64,000 bases of DNA. Source: CAVPUA01 sp963708805 (GTDB taxonomy: Bacteria > Actinomycetota > Actinomycetes > Mycobacteriales > Jatrophihabitantaceae). Location of the stretch: the NCBI GenBank assembly GCA_963708805.1, contig CAVPUA010000003.1:806001-870000 (forward strand), written 5' to 3'. Of this stretch, positions 7,157-14,615 are shown piece by piece. The notes below the pieces were generated by a model, which did not search any database, was not told where the DNA came from, and saw only the letters and a program-made list of their open reading frames with translations. The position numbers and the translations under genes were made by a program. Each line of letters begins with the position of its first letter. Within the stretch, counting starts at the first letter, position 1.

Positions 7157-8434
7157 TCAATCGCCGGCGCCGTGCCTGGCGTTCGTGCGCGGACTGCTGA
7201 GCGCGATCCAAATCGCGATCACGGCGCCTGCTGCCCCGGCGAGCGCGACCGTGTTGCGGGTGCCGATCTGATCGGCCAGCAAGCCGGCGGCGAGTGCCCC
7301 GATGCCTTGAACGGCGACGAGCCCGGAAGTCAGCAATCCGGATCCCTGCGCCCGCATCGAGTTGGGTAGCCGGCGTACATACGCGGCCGTGCTCTGGATG
7401 TTGTACCCGGTGGCGACCAGGCCCGACATCGCGAACAGGGCCATCGAGACGACCAGGTTCGGGTGCATGACGCAGACGGTCAGTGGCAGGCCGGCGACCA
7501 CGCCCAGCAGGGCGAGCGTGCGGATCGGCAACGACGCCGGCACCCACTTGCCGAACACGATCCCGCCGAGCACGCTCCCGGCGGGATCGCTCGCCATCAA
7601 CAGCCCGACGGCGCCGGCGCCCGCCCCCAGCGCGGCCGCGTACGGGGCCGCCAGCGCTTCGGGGACCACGTAGAACCCGGCCAGCCACGACAGGCACAGC
7701 AGCGAACGAAGGGTGGGGTCTCGCCAGACCAGCTGCGCGCCGGCGGATGTGGACGCGAAGAACGACAGGCGCTCGGTCGGTTGCACGGTGTGCGGGTGCA
7801 CGCCGATCCGCAGGATCAGCGCTGAAGCGAGGAACGTCGCCGCGTCGAGGGCCAGACCGGTCGAGGAATCCAACCCGGCGACGATGGCCCCGCCGCCGGC
7901 GAAACCGACCAGCTGGGCACCCTGGATCGTGATGTTGCGGACCGCCATTCCAGCGGTGTAGGTGTCGCCTTCGAGGACGTCGGGAAGAACCGCCTGCTGA
8001 GCCCCACGAAACGGCCCGCCCAGCAGCGCCATCAACGCCACCAGCAATCCGACGAGCCACAACGGACAGCCGTGGATCGCCGCTGCGCCGATGAAGGCGG
8101 CCCGAGCCAGGTCGAGTGCCACCATCACCCCGCGACGTGGGTAGCGATCACCCAGACCGCCGAGCAGCGTCCCGCCGATGAAGGCGGGTACGAACGTGAG
8201 GGCGTACGCCAGGCCCGTCCATGCCGCCGACCGAGTGTGGTCGAACACGAGGACCGCGAGCGCCACCCGAGCCAGCTGATCGCCGGCGATCGAGAGCGTC
8301 TCGGCCGACCACAGAGCACGGAACTCGGCGATGGCGAACGGAGCGAGCAGGCCGCCTCTTGTCGGCCGCTCGGCACTCGAGTGCCTGCCTTGCTCTAGCC
8401 GAAGATCCCGGTCGTCGCGACGAGGCACCGACAT
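7157..8434 (-). CDS. MFS exporter, 12-TM, EntS-like group
   Basis: This 425-residue permease has about twelve hydrophobic helices. The cytoplasmic-loop signature GGLGDRYPRRGVMVALDLARA between helices 2 and 3 is the mark of the MFS_3 (EntS/MefA-like) drug and siderophore exporters. The N-terminal 30 residues are polar, with the first helix at about FAIAEFRALWSAETLSIAGDQLARVAL. The C-terminus ends in a short basic tail (SSPRTNARHGAGD). The frame is intact. It is divergently arranged with the small ORF and SDR to its right; the substrate cannot be told. Confidence 0.85.
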   Translation of the reverse strand: MSVPRRDDRDLRLEQGRHSSAERPTRGGLLAPFAIAEFRALWSAETLSIAGDQLARVALAVLVFDHTRSAAWTGLAYALTFVPAFIGGTLLGGLGDRYPRRGVMVALDLARAAFIGAAAIHGCPLWLVGLLVALMALLGGPFRGAQQAVLPDVLEGDTYTAGMAVRNITIQGAQLVGFAGGGAIVAGLDSSTGLALDAATFLASALILRIGVHPHTVQPTERLSFFASTSAGAQLVWRDPTLRSLLCLSWLAGFYVVPEALAAPYAAALGAGAGAVGLLMASDPAGSVLGGIVFGKWVPASLPIRTLALLGVVAGLPLTVCVMHPNLVVSMALFAMSGLVATGYNIQSTAAYVRRLPNSMRAQGSGLLTSGLVAVQGIGALAAGLLADQIGTRNTVALAGAAGAVIAIWIALSSPRTNARHGAGD

Positions 8435-8655
8435 GCCTTCGTCACCTCCGAGATGGTCAGGGGCCCCACGTCGTAGGCACCACTAGTCACGCTATACATC
8501 ATGACGGTAACGGGTCCTCTCTCGGCTATGGGACCGCTCGTCGTGAAAGACCGACTTGAACATCCGTTCACTTGTTCTGCACAGCGCCTCTTGTAAAATT
8601 TGAGTAAGCTCGCTACCTTGGCTGGACTGTTGAGTGGAGCAAGAAGGAGGCCCGC

Positions 8656-8751
8656 ATGAAGACTGCGCCGCCCTTTTGCCGCTGGGTCCTCGATGGCTAT
8701 CAGTGGCGAGGCTTTCGCCTCGTGCCCACCATGCGGATGGAATGGCTTTAG
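8656..8751 (+). CDS. Possible small protein with a strong ribosome-binding site
   Basis: An ATG at 8656 sits five bases after AAGAAGGAGG, the best ribosome-binding site in this gap, and opens 31 codons: MKTAPPFCRWVLDGY, then WRGFRLVPTMRMEWL. The peptide has one Cys, several aromatic residues and no recognisable domain. It lies in the 363-base gap between the MFS start (8434) and the SDR start (8798), which is less GC-rich than its surroundings. It could be a leader peptide for the SDR gene. Only the ribosome-binding site supports it. Confidence 0.35.
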   Translation: MKTAPPFCRWVLDGYQWRGFRLVPTMRMEWL

Positions 8752-8797
8752 CTTCTCCAGTTTGAATGGTGCATCCGGTGTAATAAGTTCACCGATC

Positions 8798-9598
8798 ATG
8801 GACACGCGGACAACGAGCGACTGGGATCGATTCGCGCCGATCGCCGACCGAGCAATCGTCACCGGCGGCGGCAGCGGAATGGGCAAGGCAATCGCGCTGC
8901 GATTGGCCCGCGCCGGCGTCAAGGTTTACATCGTCGGACGGCGCGAGGAGACGCTCGCTCAGACTGTCGCGCTGGCCGAACCGGGAACGATCGTGCCCTT
9001 GGTCGGCGACATCCGTGACTCCGACAGCATCGACGCCGTCTTCGCGACGGCCGAGGCCGACGGGGTCGTGCCGCTGCTGGTGAATGCCGCCAGCGGATCG
9101 TTCTACTCCCGGGCCGAGAACATCTCGCCTCGCGGATTCACCGCGGTCGTGACGGCGAGCTTGAACGGACCGTTCTTCGTCTTGCGGCGCTGGGCCCGCG
9201 CGCTGCTCGAAGTCGGCTCGCCGGGATCGGCCGTGATGATCACGAGCACGTTCGCCGACCGCGAGGAGCCCGGCGTGGCGCACTCTGTCGCAGCCAAGGC
9301 CGGCCTCGAGGCGCTGATCCGATCCGTGGCCGCGGAGTGGGGCGATCGGGGGCTCCGCGTCAACGCAGTGGCGCCTGGGCCGTTCAAGACCGAAGGCGCG
9401 GCGGCCACCTGGGACGACCCGGCTGACCACGAGCGCACGATCGCGGCGACCGCACTCAAGCGCTTCGGCGAGGTCGACGAGATCGCGGACGCGGCGATGT
9501 TCCTGGTCGGCGGCGGCTCGTCCTACATCACGGGCTCCGTGGTCGTAGTGGATGGCGGCTGGCGACTCACGCCACCGCCGTTCGGCTTGCCCGACTAG
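8798..9598 (+). CDS. SDR oxidoreductase, 2,4-dienoyl-CoA reductase-like
   Basis: This short-chain dehydrogenase has about 266 residues if begun at ATG 8798 (MDTRTTSDW); an ATG at 8693 would add 35 residues without SDR features. The cofactor loop TGGGSGMG, the NAAS of strand 4 and the VNAVAPGP / ITGSVVVVDGG blocks are clear. The usual YxxxK catalytic pair reads HSVAAK: the Lys is kept and the Tyr is missing. That is the pattern of 2,4-dienoyl-CoA reductases, which also share the NAASGSFYSRAENIS-like loop. A role in unsaturated fatty acyl-CoA metabolism is therefore likely but not proven. Confidence 0.85.
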   Translation: MDTRTTSDWDRFAPIADRAIVTGGGSGMGKAIALRLARAGVKVYIVGRREETLAQTVALAEPGTIVPLVGDIRDSDSIDAVFATAEADGVVPLLVNAASGSFYSRAENISPRGFTAVVTASLNGPFFVLRRWARALLEVGSPGSAVMITSTFADREEPGVAHSVAAKAGLEALIRSVAAEWGDRGLRVNAVAPGPFKTEGAAATWDDPADHERTIAATALKRFGEVDEIADAAMFLVGGGSSYITGSVVVVDGGWRLTPPPFGLPD

Positions 9599-9641
9599 CA
9601 CCCGTCCGGCCCACGCCCGCCTGATCCGCGCGCGCCGGACT

Positions 9642-9890
9642 TCACACGTGGGCGGTGTTGCGTCGGGGGATCTGGTTGGGGTCGATCCAGGGTGGTGGTG
9701 TCCAGTGGGGGATGCCTGTGATCAGGTGGCAGGTCCAGCCGTGTTTGTGGAAGGTGCGGTGGTGGTGTCCGCAGAGCAGGGTCAAATCGTCGACTCGGGT
9801 TTGTTGGTTGAGGTGGAAGCCGGTGATGTGGTGGGTTTGGCCGCCCTTGATCTGATCGAAACCCGCAGACACCGCAAACTCCGCCATCGA
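9642..9890 (-). pseudogene. Remnant of a DUF222/HNH endonuclease gene
   Basis: The reverse strand encodes the C-terminal HNH end of the large actinobacterial DUF222-HNH family: QTHHITGFHLNQQTRVDDLTLLCGHHHRTFHKHGWTC, then IPHWTPPPWIDPNQIPRRN. The His-His, Asn-equivalent and final His-His positions are present. The long DUF222 part that normally precedes it (several hundred residues) is missing; the sequence before QTHH has no similarity. This is a decayed copy, and the local DNA is T/G-skewed compared with its neighbours. These genes spread as repeats in actinobacterial genomes. Confidence 0.7.
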
Positions 9891-9963
9891 TGCCGCAGTT
9901 GATGTTGACGGGTAACGCGAAGCCCCCATGGATGCCAGCCCCCGATCGTGAAAGGCGGACTCG

Positions 9964-10383
9964 TCAGTCGCCGGGCCGCTCGTCGTCCCAGGCAACAGCG
10001 CTGATCCGCCAACCGGCGGCCGTCCGAAGGAACTGCAGCGACTTCATACCCTGCGCGCTGAACGGCACGCCGTCCCGAACGCCGCTCTTGGCGTAGCGGC
10101 AGAAGTGCTGCGCGATGTCACCGAACAGTTCGGTACGGCCCGAGACCTCCCACTCGCGGAAGTCGAGCAGCGAGCCGTTCGACAGCAGCTCCTGCCGTGG
10201 AGCGATGAACGACTCCACCCCGTAGACGGCCGGCCCATCACCGCCGCGGACGATGATCGCCTCAGGCAGCAGCAGCTCGCGCAGTGCGTCCAGACGAGAG
10301 GCGCTGTCGTCGCCGGAAGTGAACGCGGCGAAGAACGTTCGCACGATCTCGGCGAGCTGCGCGCGATCGGTGTCAGCAGTCAC
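9964..10383 (-). CDS. SnoaL/DUF4440-like NTF2-fold protein
   Basis: This 139-residue protein has the NTF2 fold pattern: an N-terminal helix (AQLAEIVRTFFAAFTSGD), a middle IIVRGGDGPAVYGVESFIAPRQELL, and a last strand pair (GMKSLQFLRTAAGWRISAVAWDDE). Proteins of this type are small cyclases, isomerases or ligand binders. Nothing in the sequence indicates the substrate. It lies 18 bases from the MmyB-type regulator's stop and in the same direction, so it may be the last gene of that transcript. Confidence 0.7.
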   Translation of the reverse strand: MTADTDRAQLAEIVRTFFAAFTSGDDSASRLDALRELLLPEAIIVRGGDGPAVYGVESFIAPRQELLSNGSLLDFREWEVSGRTELFGDIAQHFCRYAKSGVRDGVPFSAQGMKSLQFLRTAAGWRISAVAWDDERPGD

Positions 10384-10401
10384 CTCGTCACCGTAGAAGA
10401 T

Positions 10402-11265
10402 CTAGACGTCGGCGTCGGCGCTGCTCGCCAGCGAGCCGAGCAGCGCCAGCGACCGGGCGCTGTCGGAGCCCAACTCGGCGTGATAGATCACCAGCAGCTG
10501 TCCGTCCGAGTCGCCGAGGGGCAGCTTCTCGCGCCGCAGCGCGAGCATCCCGACCTGGGGGTGCGAGAGCCGGATCGACGCCCCGGCCAGCGCCTTGACG
10601 TCATGTCGTGCCCACAGGCGGCGAAAGTGCTCGCTGCCCAGAGACAACTCGCCGACGAGCCGGGCGATCCGCGGATCGTCGACGTCGGTTCCGATCGATG
10701 CGCGAAACGACGCGACCATGCCGCCGCTCGCCTGATCCCAGTCGGGGTACAGCGCCCGTTCGTCCTCGTCGAGGAACGCCGACCGCAGCCGGTTCTCACC
10801 CGGCCGGATGCACGGCGACAAGGCCGTGGCGAGGCGATTCGCCGCGAGCACATCGAACATCCGGCTCTCGACGAAGGCAGGCAGCCCGAGCGCATCGAGC
10901 AGCTGCCGGATGCCGGTCTGGACGACCTCGCGCCGGGGCGGGCGCGCCCCGGCCGGTCGCGAGGACGCGAAGCTCAGCAGGTACTCGGTCGCCGTCGCGT
11001 CGAGTCCGAAGACCCGTGCCAGCGACTCGAGCACCTGCGGCGACGGGTTGCGGTCGCGTCCCTGTTCGAGGCGCAGGTAATAGTCGGCGCTGATGCCCGC
11101 GAGGGTCGAGACCTCCTCGCGCCGCAGACCGGGCGTCCGCCGAACCCCGTTGATCCGTAGGCCCGCATCCTCAGGGCGAACGAGTTCGCGGCGAGCCCTG
11201 AGGTACTCGCCCAGCGCGTTCGGCCCGGTCACCTCGTCGACTGTACGGACGCCGCGGCCGCCCAT
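10402..11265 (-). CDS. XRE-family regulator with MmyB-like ligand domain
   Basis: This is a DNA-binding regulator of about 287 residues. The helix-turn-helix (about 15-75) contains TPGLRREEVSTLAGISADYYLRLEQGRD, the standard signature of this group. The rest (about 105-285) is the MmyB-like ligand-binding PAS-type domain (LLDALGLPAFVESRMFDVLAANRLATALS). I chose ATG 11265; GTG 11232 would also work. It is divergent from the aldo/keto reductase at 11374, and such regulators usually control the oxidoreductase they face. Confidence 0.88.
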   Translation of the reverse strand: MGGRGVRTVDEVTGPNALGEYLRARRELVRPEDAGLRINGVRRTPGLRREEVSTLAGISADYYLRLEQGRDRNPSPQVLESLARVFGLDATATEYLLSFASSRPAGARPPRREVVQTGIRQLLDALGLPAFVESRMFDVLAANRLATALSPCIRPGENRLRSAFLDEDERALYPDWDQASGGMVASFRASIGTDVDDPRIARLVGELSLGSEHFRRLWARHDVKALAGASIRLSHPQVGMLALRREKLPLGDSDGQLLVIYHAELGSDSARSLALLGSLASSADADV

Positions 11266-11373
11266 CCTGGTCCCGCCGCTCCCAGGATCGACAGGAGGCT
11301 CGCTGGATCGGTGGAGTCGTGGACACAGTGGAACAAGTTCGCGGCGAGCGGTTCGCGGACAGGAAAGGAACAC

Positions 11374-12249
11374 ATGACCACCCAAGATCTTCCCGGCGGC
11401 TCGTACCTCGTCGGTGACCTCGAACTGACGCGCGTCGGCTATGGCGCCATGCAACTCGCGGGGCCAGGAGTCTTCGGCCCGCCGAAGGACCGCGCCGAGG
11501 CCATCGCGGTCCTGCGCACTGCTGTCGAACTCGGGATCACCCACATCGACACGGCGGACTTCTACGGTCCGCACGTCACCAACGAGATCATCCGTGAGGC
11601 TCTCGCGCCCTACCCCGAGGATCTTCATCTGGTCACGAAGGTCGGGGCTCTGCGCGACGAGTCGGGCGCGTGGTTGCACGCGCGGACGCCGGCCGAACTC
11701 CAGTCGCAGGTGCACGACAACCTGAGCCGGCTCGGGCTCGACGTCCTCGACATCGTGAACCTGCGCGTCGGGGGCGGGGACGACGGCCATTCTCCGGTGC
11801 CGGGATCGCTGGCGCCCCAGTTCGAGGCGCTGGCGCAGCTGCAGCAGCAGGGGCTGATCCGGCACCTCGGAGTCAGCACGGTCGACGCCGACCAGCTCGC
11901 CGAGGCCCAGTCGATCGCGCCCGTCGTCTGCGTGCAGAACTTCTACAACATCGCCCGGCGCGAGGACGACGATCTTGTCGAGCTCACCGCCGCGCAGGGG
12001 ATCGCCTACGTCCCGTACTTCCCGCTCGGCGGCTTCTCACCGCTCCAGTCCGACGAACTGAACTCGGTCGCGGCGAGGCTCGACTCGACCCCCATGGCGG
12101 TGGCGCTGGCCTGGTTGTTGCAGCGTTCGCCCAACATCCTGCTCATTCCGGGTACGTCCTCGCTCGCCCACTTGCGCGAGAACGTCACCGGTGCCGGGCT
12201 GGCGTTGCCCGCGGACGCGCTCGAGGAGCTGGACGCGATCGGAGGCTAG
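11374..12249 (+). CDS. Aldo/keto reductase
   Basis: This 291-residue NADPH-dependent reductase starts at ATG 11374 after AGGAAAGGA. It has the AKR barrel signatures GITHIDTADFYG (with catalytic Asp and Tyr) and DLHLVTKVG (catalytic Lys); the usual catalytic His strand reads NLRVGGG. The C-terminal cofactor-binding region has AQSIAPVVCVQNFYN and LLIPGTSSLAHLREN. It faces the MmyB-type regulator, probably its repressor, and its stop overlaps the stop of the MaoC gene on the other strand by three bases. The substrate is unknown. Confidence 0.9.
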   Translation: MTTQDLPGGSYLVGDLELTRVGYGAMQLAGPGVFGPPKDRAEAIAVLRTAVELGITHIDTADFYGPHVTNEIIREALAPYPEDLHLVTKVGALRDESGAWLHARTPAELQSQVHDNLSRLGLDVLDIVNLRVGGGDDGHSPVPGSLAPQFEALAQLQQQGLIRHLGVSTVDADQLAEAQSIAPVVCVQNFYNIARREDDDLVELTAAQGIAYVPYFPLGGFSPLQSDELNSVAARLDSTPMAVALAWLLQRSPNILLIPGTSSLAHLRENVTGAGLALPADALEELDAIGG

Positions 12250-12689
12250 GGACGGCGGGCGAACAGCGTCGTCTTGCCGCCATCGCAGACGATCGTGTCG
12301 TCCTGGTTGAGCACCTCGATGGAGTGCATGACCAGTCCACGATCGGGGTTCTTGGTCGGGCGCTTGTCCGACGTCCACCAGCGAACGCGGATGTCGTCGT
12401 CCACGAACACCGCGGCGCGGAAGTTCCACGTCAGGCCCAGGAAGGCGAGCCCGGTACGAGCGAAGAGCCCGCTCTCCTCCATCAACCCGCTGGCGATCGA
12501 CACGGTGAGCAGGCCGTGGACGCTCATCCGGCCCCAGATCGTCGTGCGGGCGTACTCGGGGTCGAGGTGCATCTCGTTTCTGCCGCCCTCGATCTCGGCG
12601 AACGCGTCACCGTCAGCCGCCGTGATCCGCCGGCTCGGGGTCACGCGGATCTCGCCGACGATCCAGTCGTCCCAGTAGTAGCCGGTCAT
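12246..12689 (-). CDS. MaoC-like hydratase/thioesterase-fold protein
   Basis: This 147-residue hot-dog protein has the MaoC dehydratase pattern: MTGYYWDDWIVGEIRVTPSRRITAADGDAFAEIEGG, then NEMHLDPEYA and GLLTVSIASGLM, and VLNQDDTIVCDGGKTTLF at the end. The hydratase Asp/His pair normally in the DxNPxH motif is partly kept (EGGRNEMHLD). It would act on an enoyl-CoA or similar thioester. Its ATG overlaps the stop of the preceding YCII gene (ATGA), so the two are translated together. Confidence 0.8.
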   Translation of the reverse strand: MTGYYWDDWIVGEIRVTPSRRITAADGDAFAEIEGGRNEMHLDPEYARTTIWGRMSVHGLLTVSIASGLMEESGLFARTGLAFLGLTWNFRAAVFVDDDIRVRWWTSDKRPTKNPDRGLVMHSIEVLNQDDTIVCDGGKTTLFARRP

Positions 12690-12997
12690 CGGGCGGGCCG
12701 TTGGCGGCTGCGCCCGTCCAGCCACAGCAGCCAGGGCGTCACGGCGCCGATCGCGATGACGCCGGCCGGCAGCCACGGGTCGTCGGCCAGGCGGGAGCGG
12801 ACGGAATCCTCGTCGGCCGCCTCCACGAGGAGGAGGACGTCCCGGCCGTCGCCGACGGGGCCTCCGACGATCACGAAGCCGTCGTCGGTGAGCAGGTCCA
12901 TGAACGCCGCGTGCTCGCTCCAGCCCGGCTGCGAACGCCGGTCGAACTGCGGATCCCAGGACGGGCCGCGGGTGAAGGTCACCGCGAAGTGGGGCAC
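12686..12997 (-). CDS. YCII-related protein
   Basis: A protein of 103 residues from GTG 12997 (VPHFAVTFTRGPSWD). It has the small dimeric alpha/beta fold of YCII proteins: HAAFMDLLTDDGFVIVGGPVGDGRDVLLLVEAADEDSVRSRLADDPW. The conserved His/Asp pair is visible as the H of SEHAAF and the D after RSRLAD. The function of the family is poorly defined. It overlaps the MaoC gene by four bases. Confidence 0.75.
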   Translation of the reverse strand: MPHFAVTFTRGPSWDPQFDRRSQPGWSEHAAFMDLLTDDGFVIVGGPVGDGRDVLLLVEAADEDSVRSRLADDPWLPAGVIAIGAVTPWLLWLDGRSRQRPAR

Positions 12998-13058
12998 CCG
13001 CCCGACTCTAGGGCGGTCCCGGGCGATCCGGGCCGGTTGAGAGCCGCGAACCTGTGGG

Positions 13059-13132
<74 letters not shown>

Positions 13133-13166
13133 GATGGTGCCGAGCCCGATTCAGCTGCAAATCGAC

Positions 13167-14093
13167 TCAGCGCAACCGCGCCAGCATACCGGAGCGAGGC
13201 ACCTCGGTTGACCGCGGGACGAGCGTCAGCAGTGACGCCTCGGGCCGGCAGGCGAACCGAAGCGGGGTGTACGGATTGGTGCCGAGGCCGGCGCAGACGT
13301 GGAACCACATGTGCTCGTCCCAGCGGTGCAGCCAGCGGGCGCGGTGCACATCGATGCCGCAATTGGTGACGATCGCCGGCCCGAACGGGATGCGAACCTG
13401 GCCGCCGTGCGTGTGCCCGGCCAGCGTGAGGTCGTAGCCGTCGAGGGCGAAGCGGCCGAGCAACGCCGGTTCGGGCGAGTGCAGCACCCCGATGCGGACG
13501 GCGGCCGACGCCGGCGCGGGGCCCGCGATCAGGTCGTAGCGGGCGCGGCCCAGGTGCGGATCGTCGAGTCCGCCCAGGGCGACCTCGACCGGGCCGATCT
13601 TGACCGACGTCCGGGCGTGGGTGAGGTCGAGCCACCCGTCCGCGACCATGGCCGAGGCCAGTTCAGGCCACGGCAGGCGAACGCCCTTGAGCTTGCGACC
13701 CTCAGGCTGGAAGTAGCGGTGCGGGCTCTTGCGGACCGGGGCGTAGTAGTCGTTGTTCCCGGGCACGAACGCGGCCGGGAACTGCGAGAGCGGCTCGAGG
13801 GTGCGCATGATCGCCGGGACCGCGCGCGGGTCGGAGATGGTGTCGCCGGTGTTGATCACCAGGTCCGGCTCGAGCTCGGCCAGCTCCCGGATCCAACGCT
13901 GCTTGCGGTGCTGGCGCGCTGTCAGGTGCAGGTCCGACACGTGCAAGAGCCGGATCGGTGCGCAGCCCTCGTCGAGCACGGGGACGGTGAACCGGCGCAA
14001 CGTATAGGCCCGGCTCTCGTACAGCGTGCCGTACGCGAGCGCGGCGGCACCGGCGCCGAGGACGGTGGCGACGACGCGGGAAAAGGCAGGCAC
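13167..14093 (-). CDS. Membrane-anchored metallophosphoesterase (YkuE-like)
   Basis: This 308-residue protein has an N-terminal hydrophobic anchor (about 8-24). The calcineurin-type active site follows: HVSDLHL at 51-57, GDT near 83, GNND at 112-115, GHTHGG at 226-231. It resembles YkuE-type enzymes that cleave phosphodiesters near the membrane. In M. tuberculosis the equivalent gene (Rv3683) also sits beside the penicillin-binding protein gene ponA2. It is divergent from the YqeY gene, with 32 bases between starts. The frame is intact. Confidence 0.9.
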   Translation of the reverse strand: MPAFSRVVATVLGAGAAALAYGTLYESRAYTLRRFTVPVLDEGCAPIRLLHVSDLHLTARQHRKQRWIRELAELEPDLVINTGDTISDPRAVPAIMRTLEPLSQFPAAFVPGNNDYYAPVRKSPHRYFQPEGRKLKGVRLPWPELASAMVADGWLDLTHARTSVKIGPVEVALGGLDDPHLGRARYDLIAGPAPASAAVRIGVLHSPEPALLGRFALDGYDLTLAGHTHGGQVRIPFGPAIVTNCGIDVHRARWLHRWDEHMWFHVCAGLGTNPYTPLRFACRPEASLLTLVPRSTEVPRSGMLARLR

Positions 14094-14125
14094 GTCCCCG
14101 AGGGTAAGCCAGTAGCGTTGAGGAC

Positions 14126-14578
14126 ATGCCCGAACTCAAAGCCCGGCTTCACGCCGAACTCAACACGGCCATGAAGGCGCGCGCCGAGCTCAAGGTCGCG
14201 ACCCTGCGCATGGCCCTCACCGCGATCACCAACGAGGAGGTCGCGGGGAAGCAGGTTCGCGAACTGTCCGACGACGAGGTGCTCAAGGTGCTGGGTCGCG
14301 AGGCGAAGAAGCGACGCGAGGCCGCCGAGGCCTTCGACGCCGCCGGTCGCACCGAGCTGGCCCAGCGCGAACGCGACGAGGGTGAGGTACTCGACGGCTA
14401 CCTGCCCGCGCAGCTGTCCGACGACGACCTCCGTGACCTGGTGGCCGCGGCCGTCGCCGAGTCCGGTGCCACCGAGGCCCGCCAGATGGGCGCGGTGATG
14501 AAGCTCGTCTCGCCCCAGGTCGCCGGCCGGGCCGACGGCAAACGAGTCAGCGACGAGGTCCGCCGCCAGCTCTCCTGA
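14126..14578 (+). CDS. GatB/YqeY domain protein
   Basis: This 150-residue protein matches the YqeY family end to end: ELKARLHAELNTAMKARAELKVATLRMAL at the start, DDEVLKVLGREAKKRREAAEAF in the middle, and GAVMKLVSPQVAGRADGKRVSDEVRRQL at the end. The family resembles the tRNA-binding tail of the GatB amidotransferase, but its role is not settled. It is convergent with the penicillin-binding protein gene. Confidence 0.92.
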   Translation: MPELKARLHAELNTAMKARAELKVATLRMALTAITNEEVAGKQVRELSDDEVLKVLGREAKKRREAAEAFDAAGRTELAQRERDEGEVLDGYLPAQLSDDDLRDLVAAAVAESGATEARQMGAVMKLVSPQVAGRADGKRVSDEVRRQLS

Positions 14579-14615
14579 GCTCGAGGGTGGGGCGCCGATC
14601 AACCAGCGGGTGGGA

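Noticed and set aside
9599..9660. Full-length HNH endonuclease gene
   Set aside because: Only the last 60-70 residues are recognisable; the rest of the family domain is absent.
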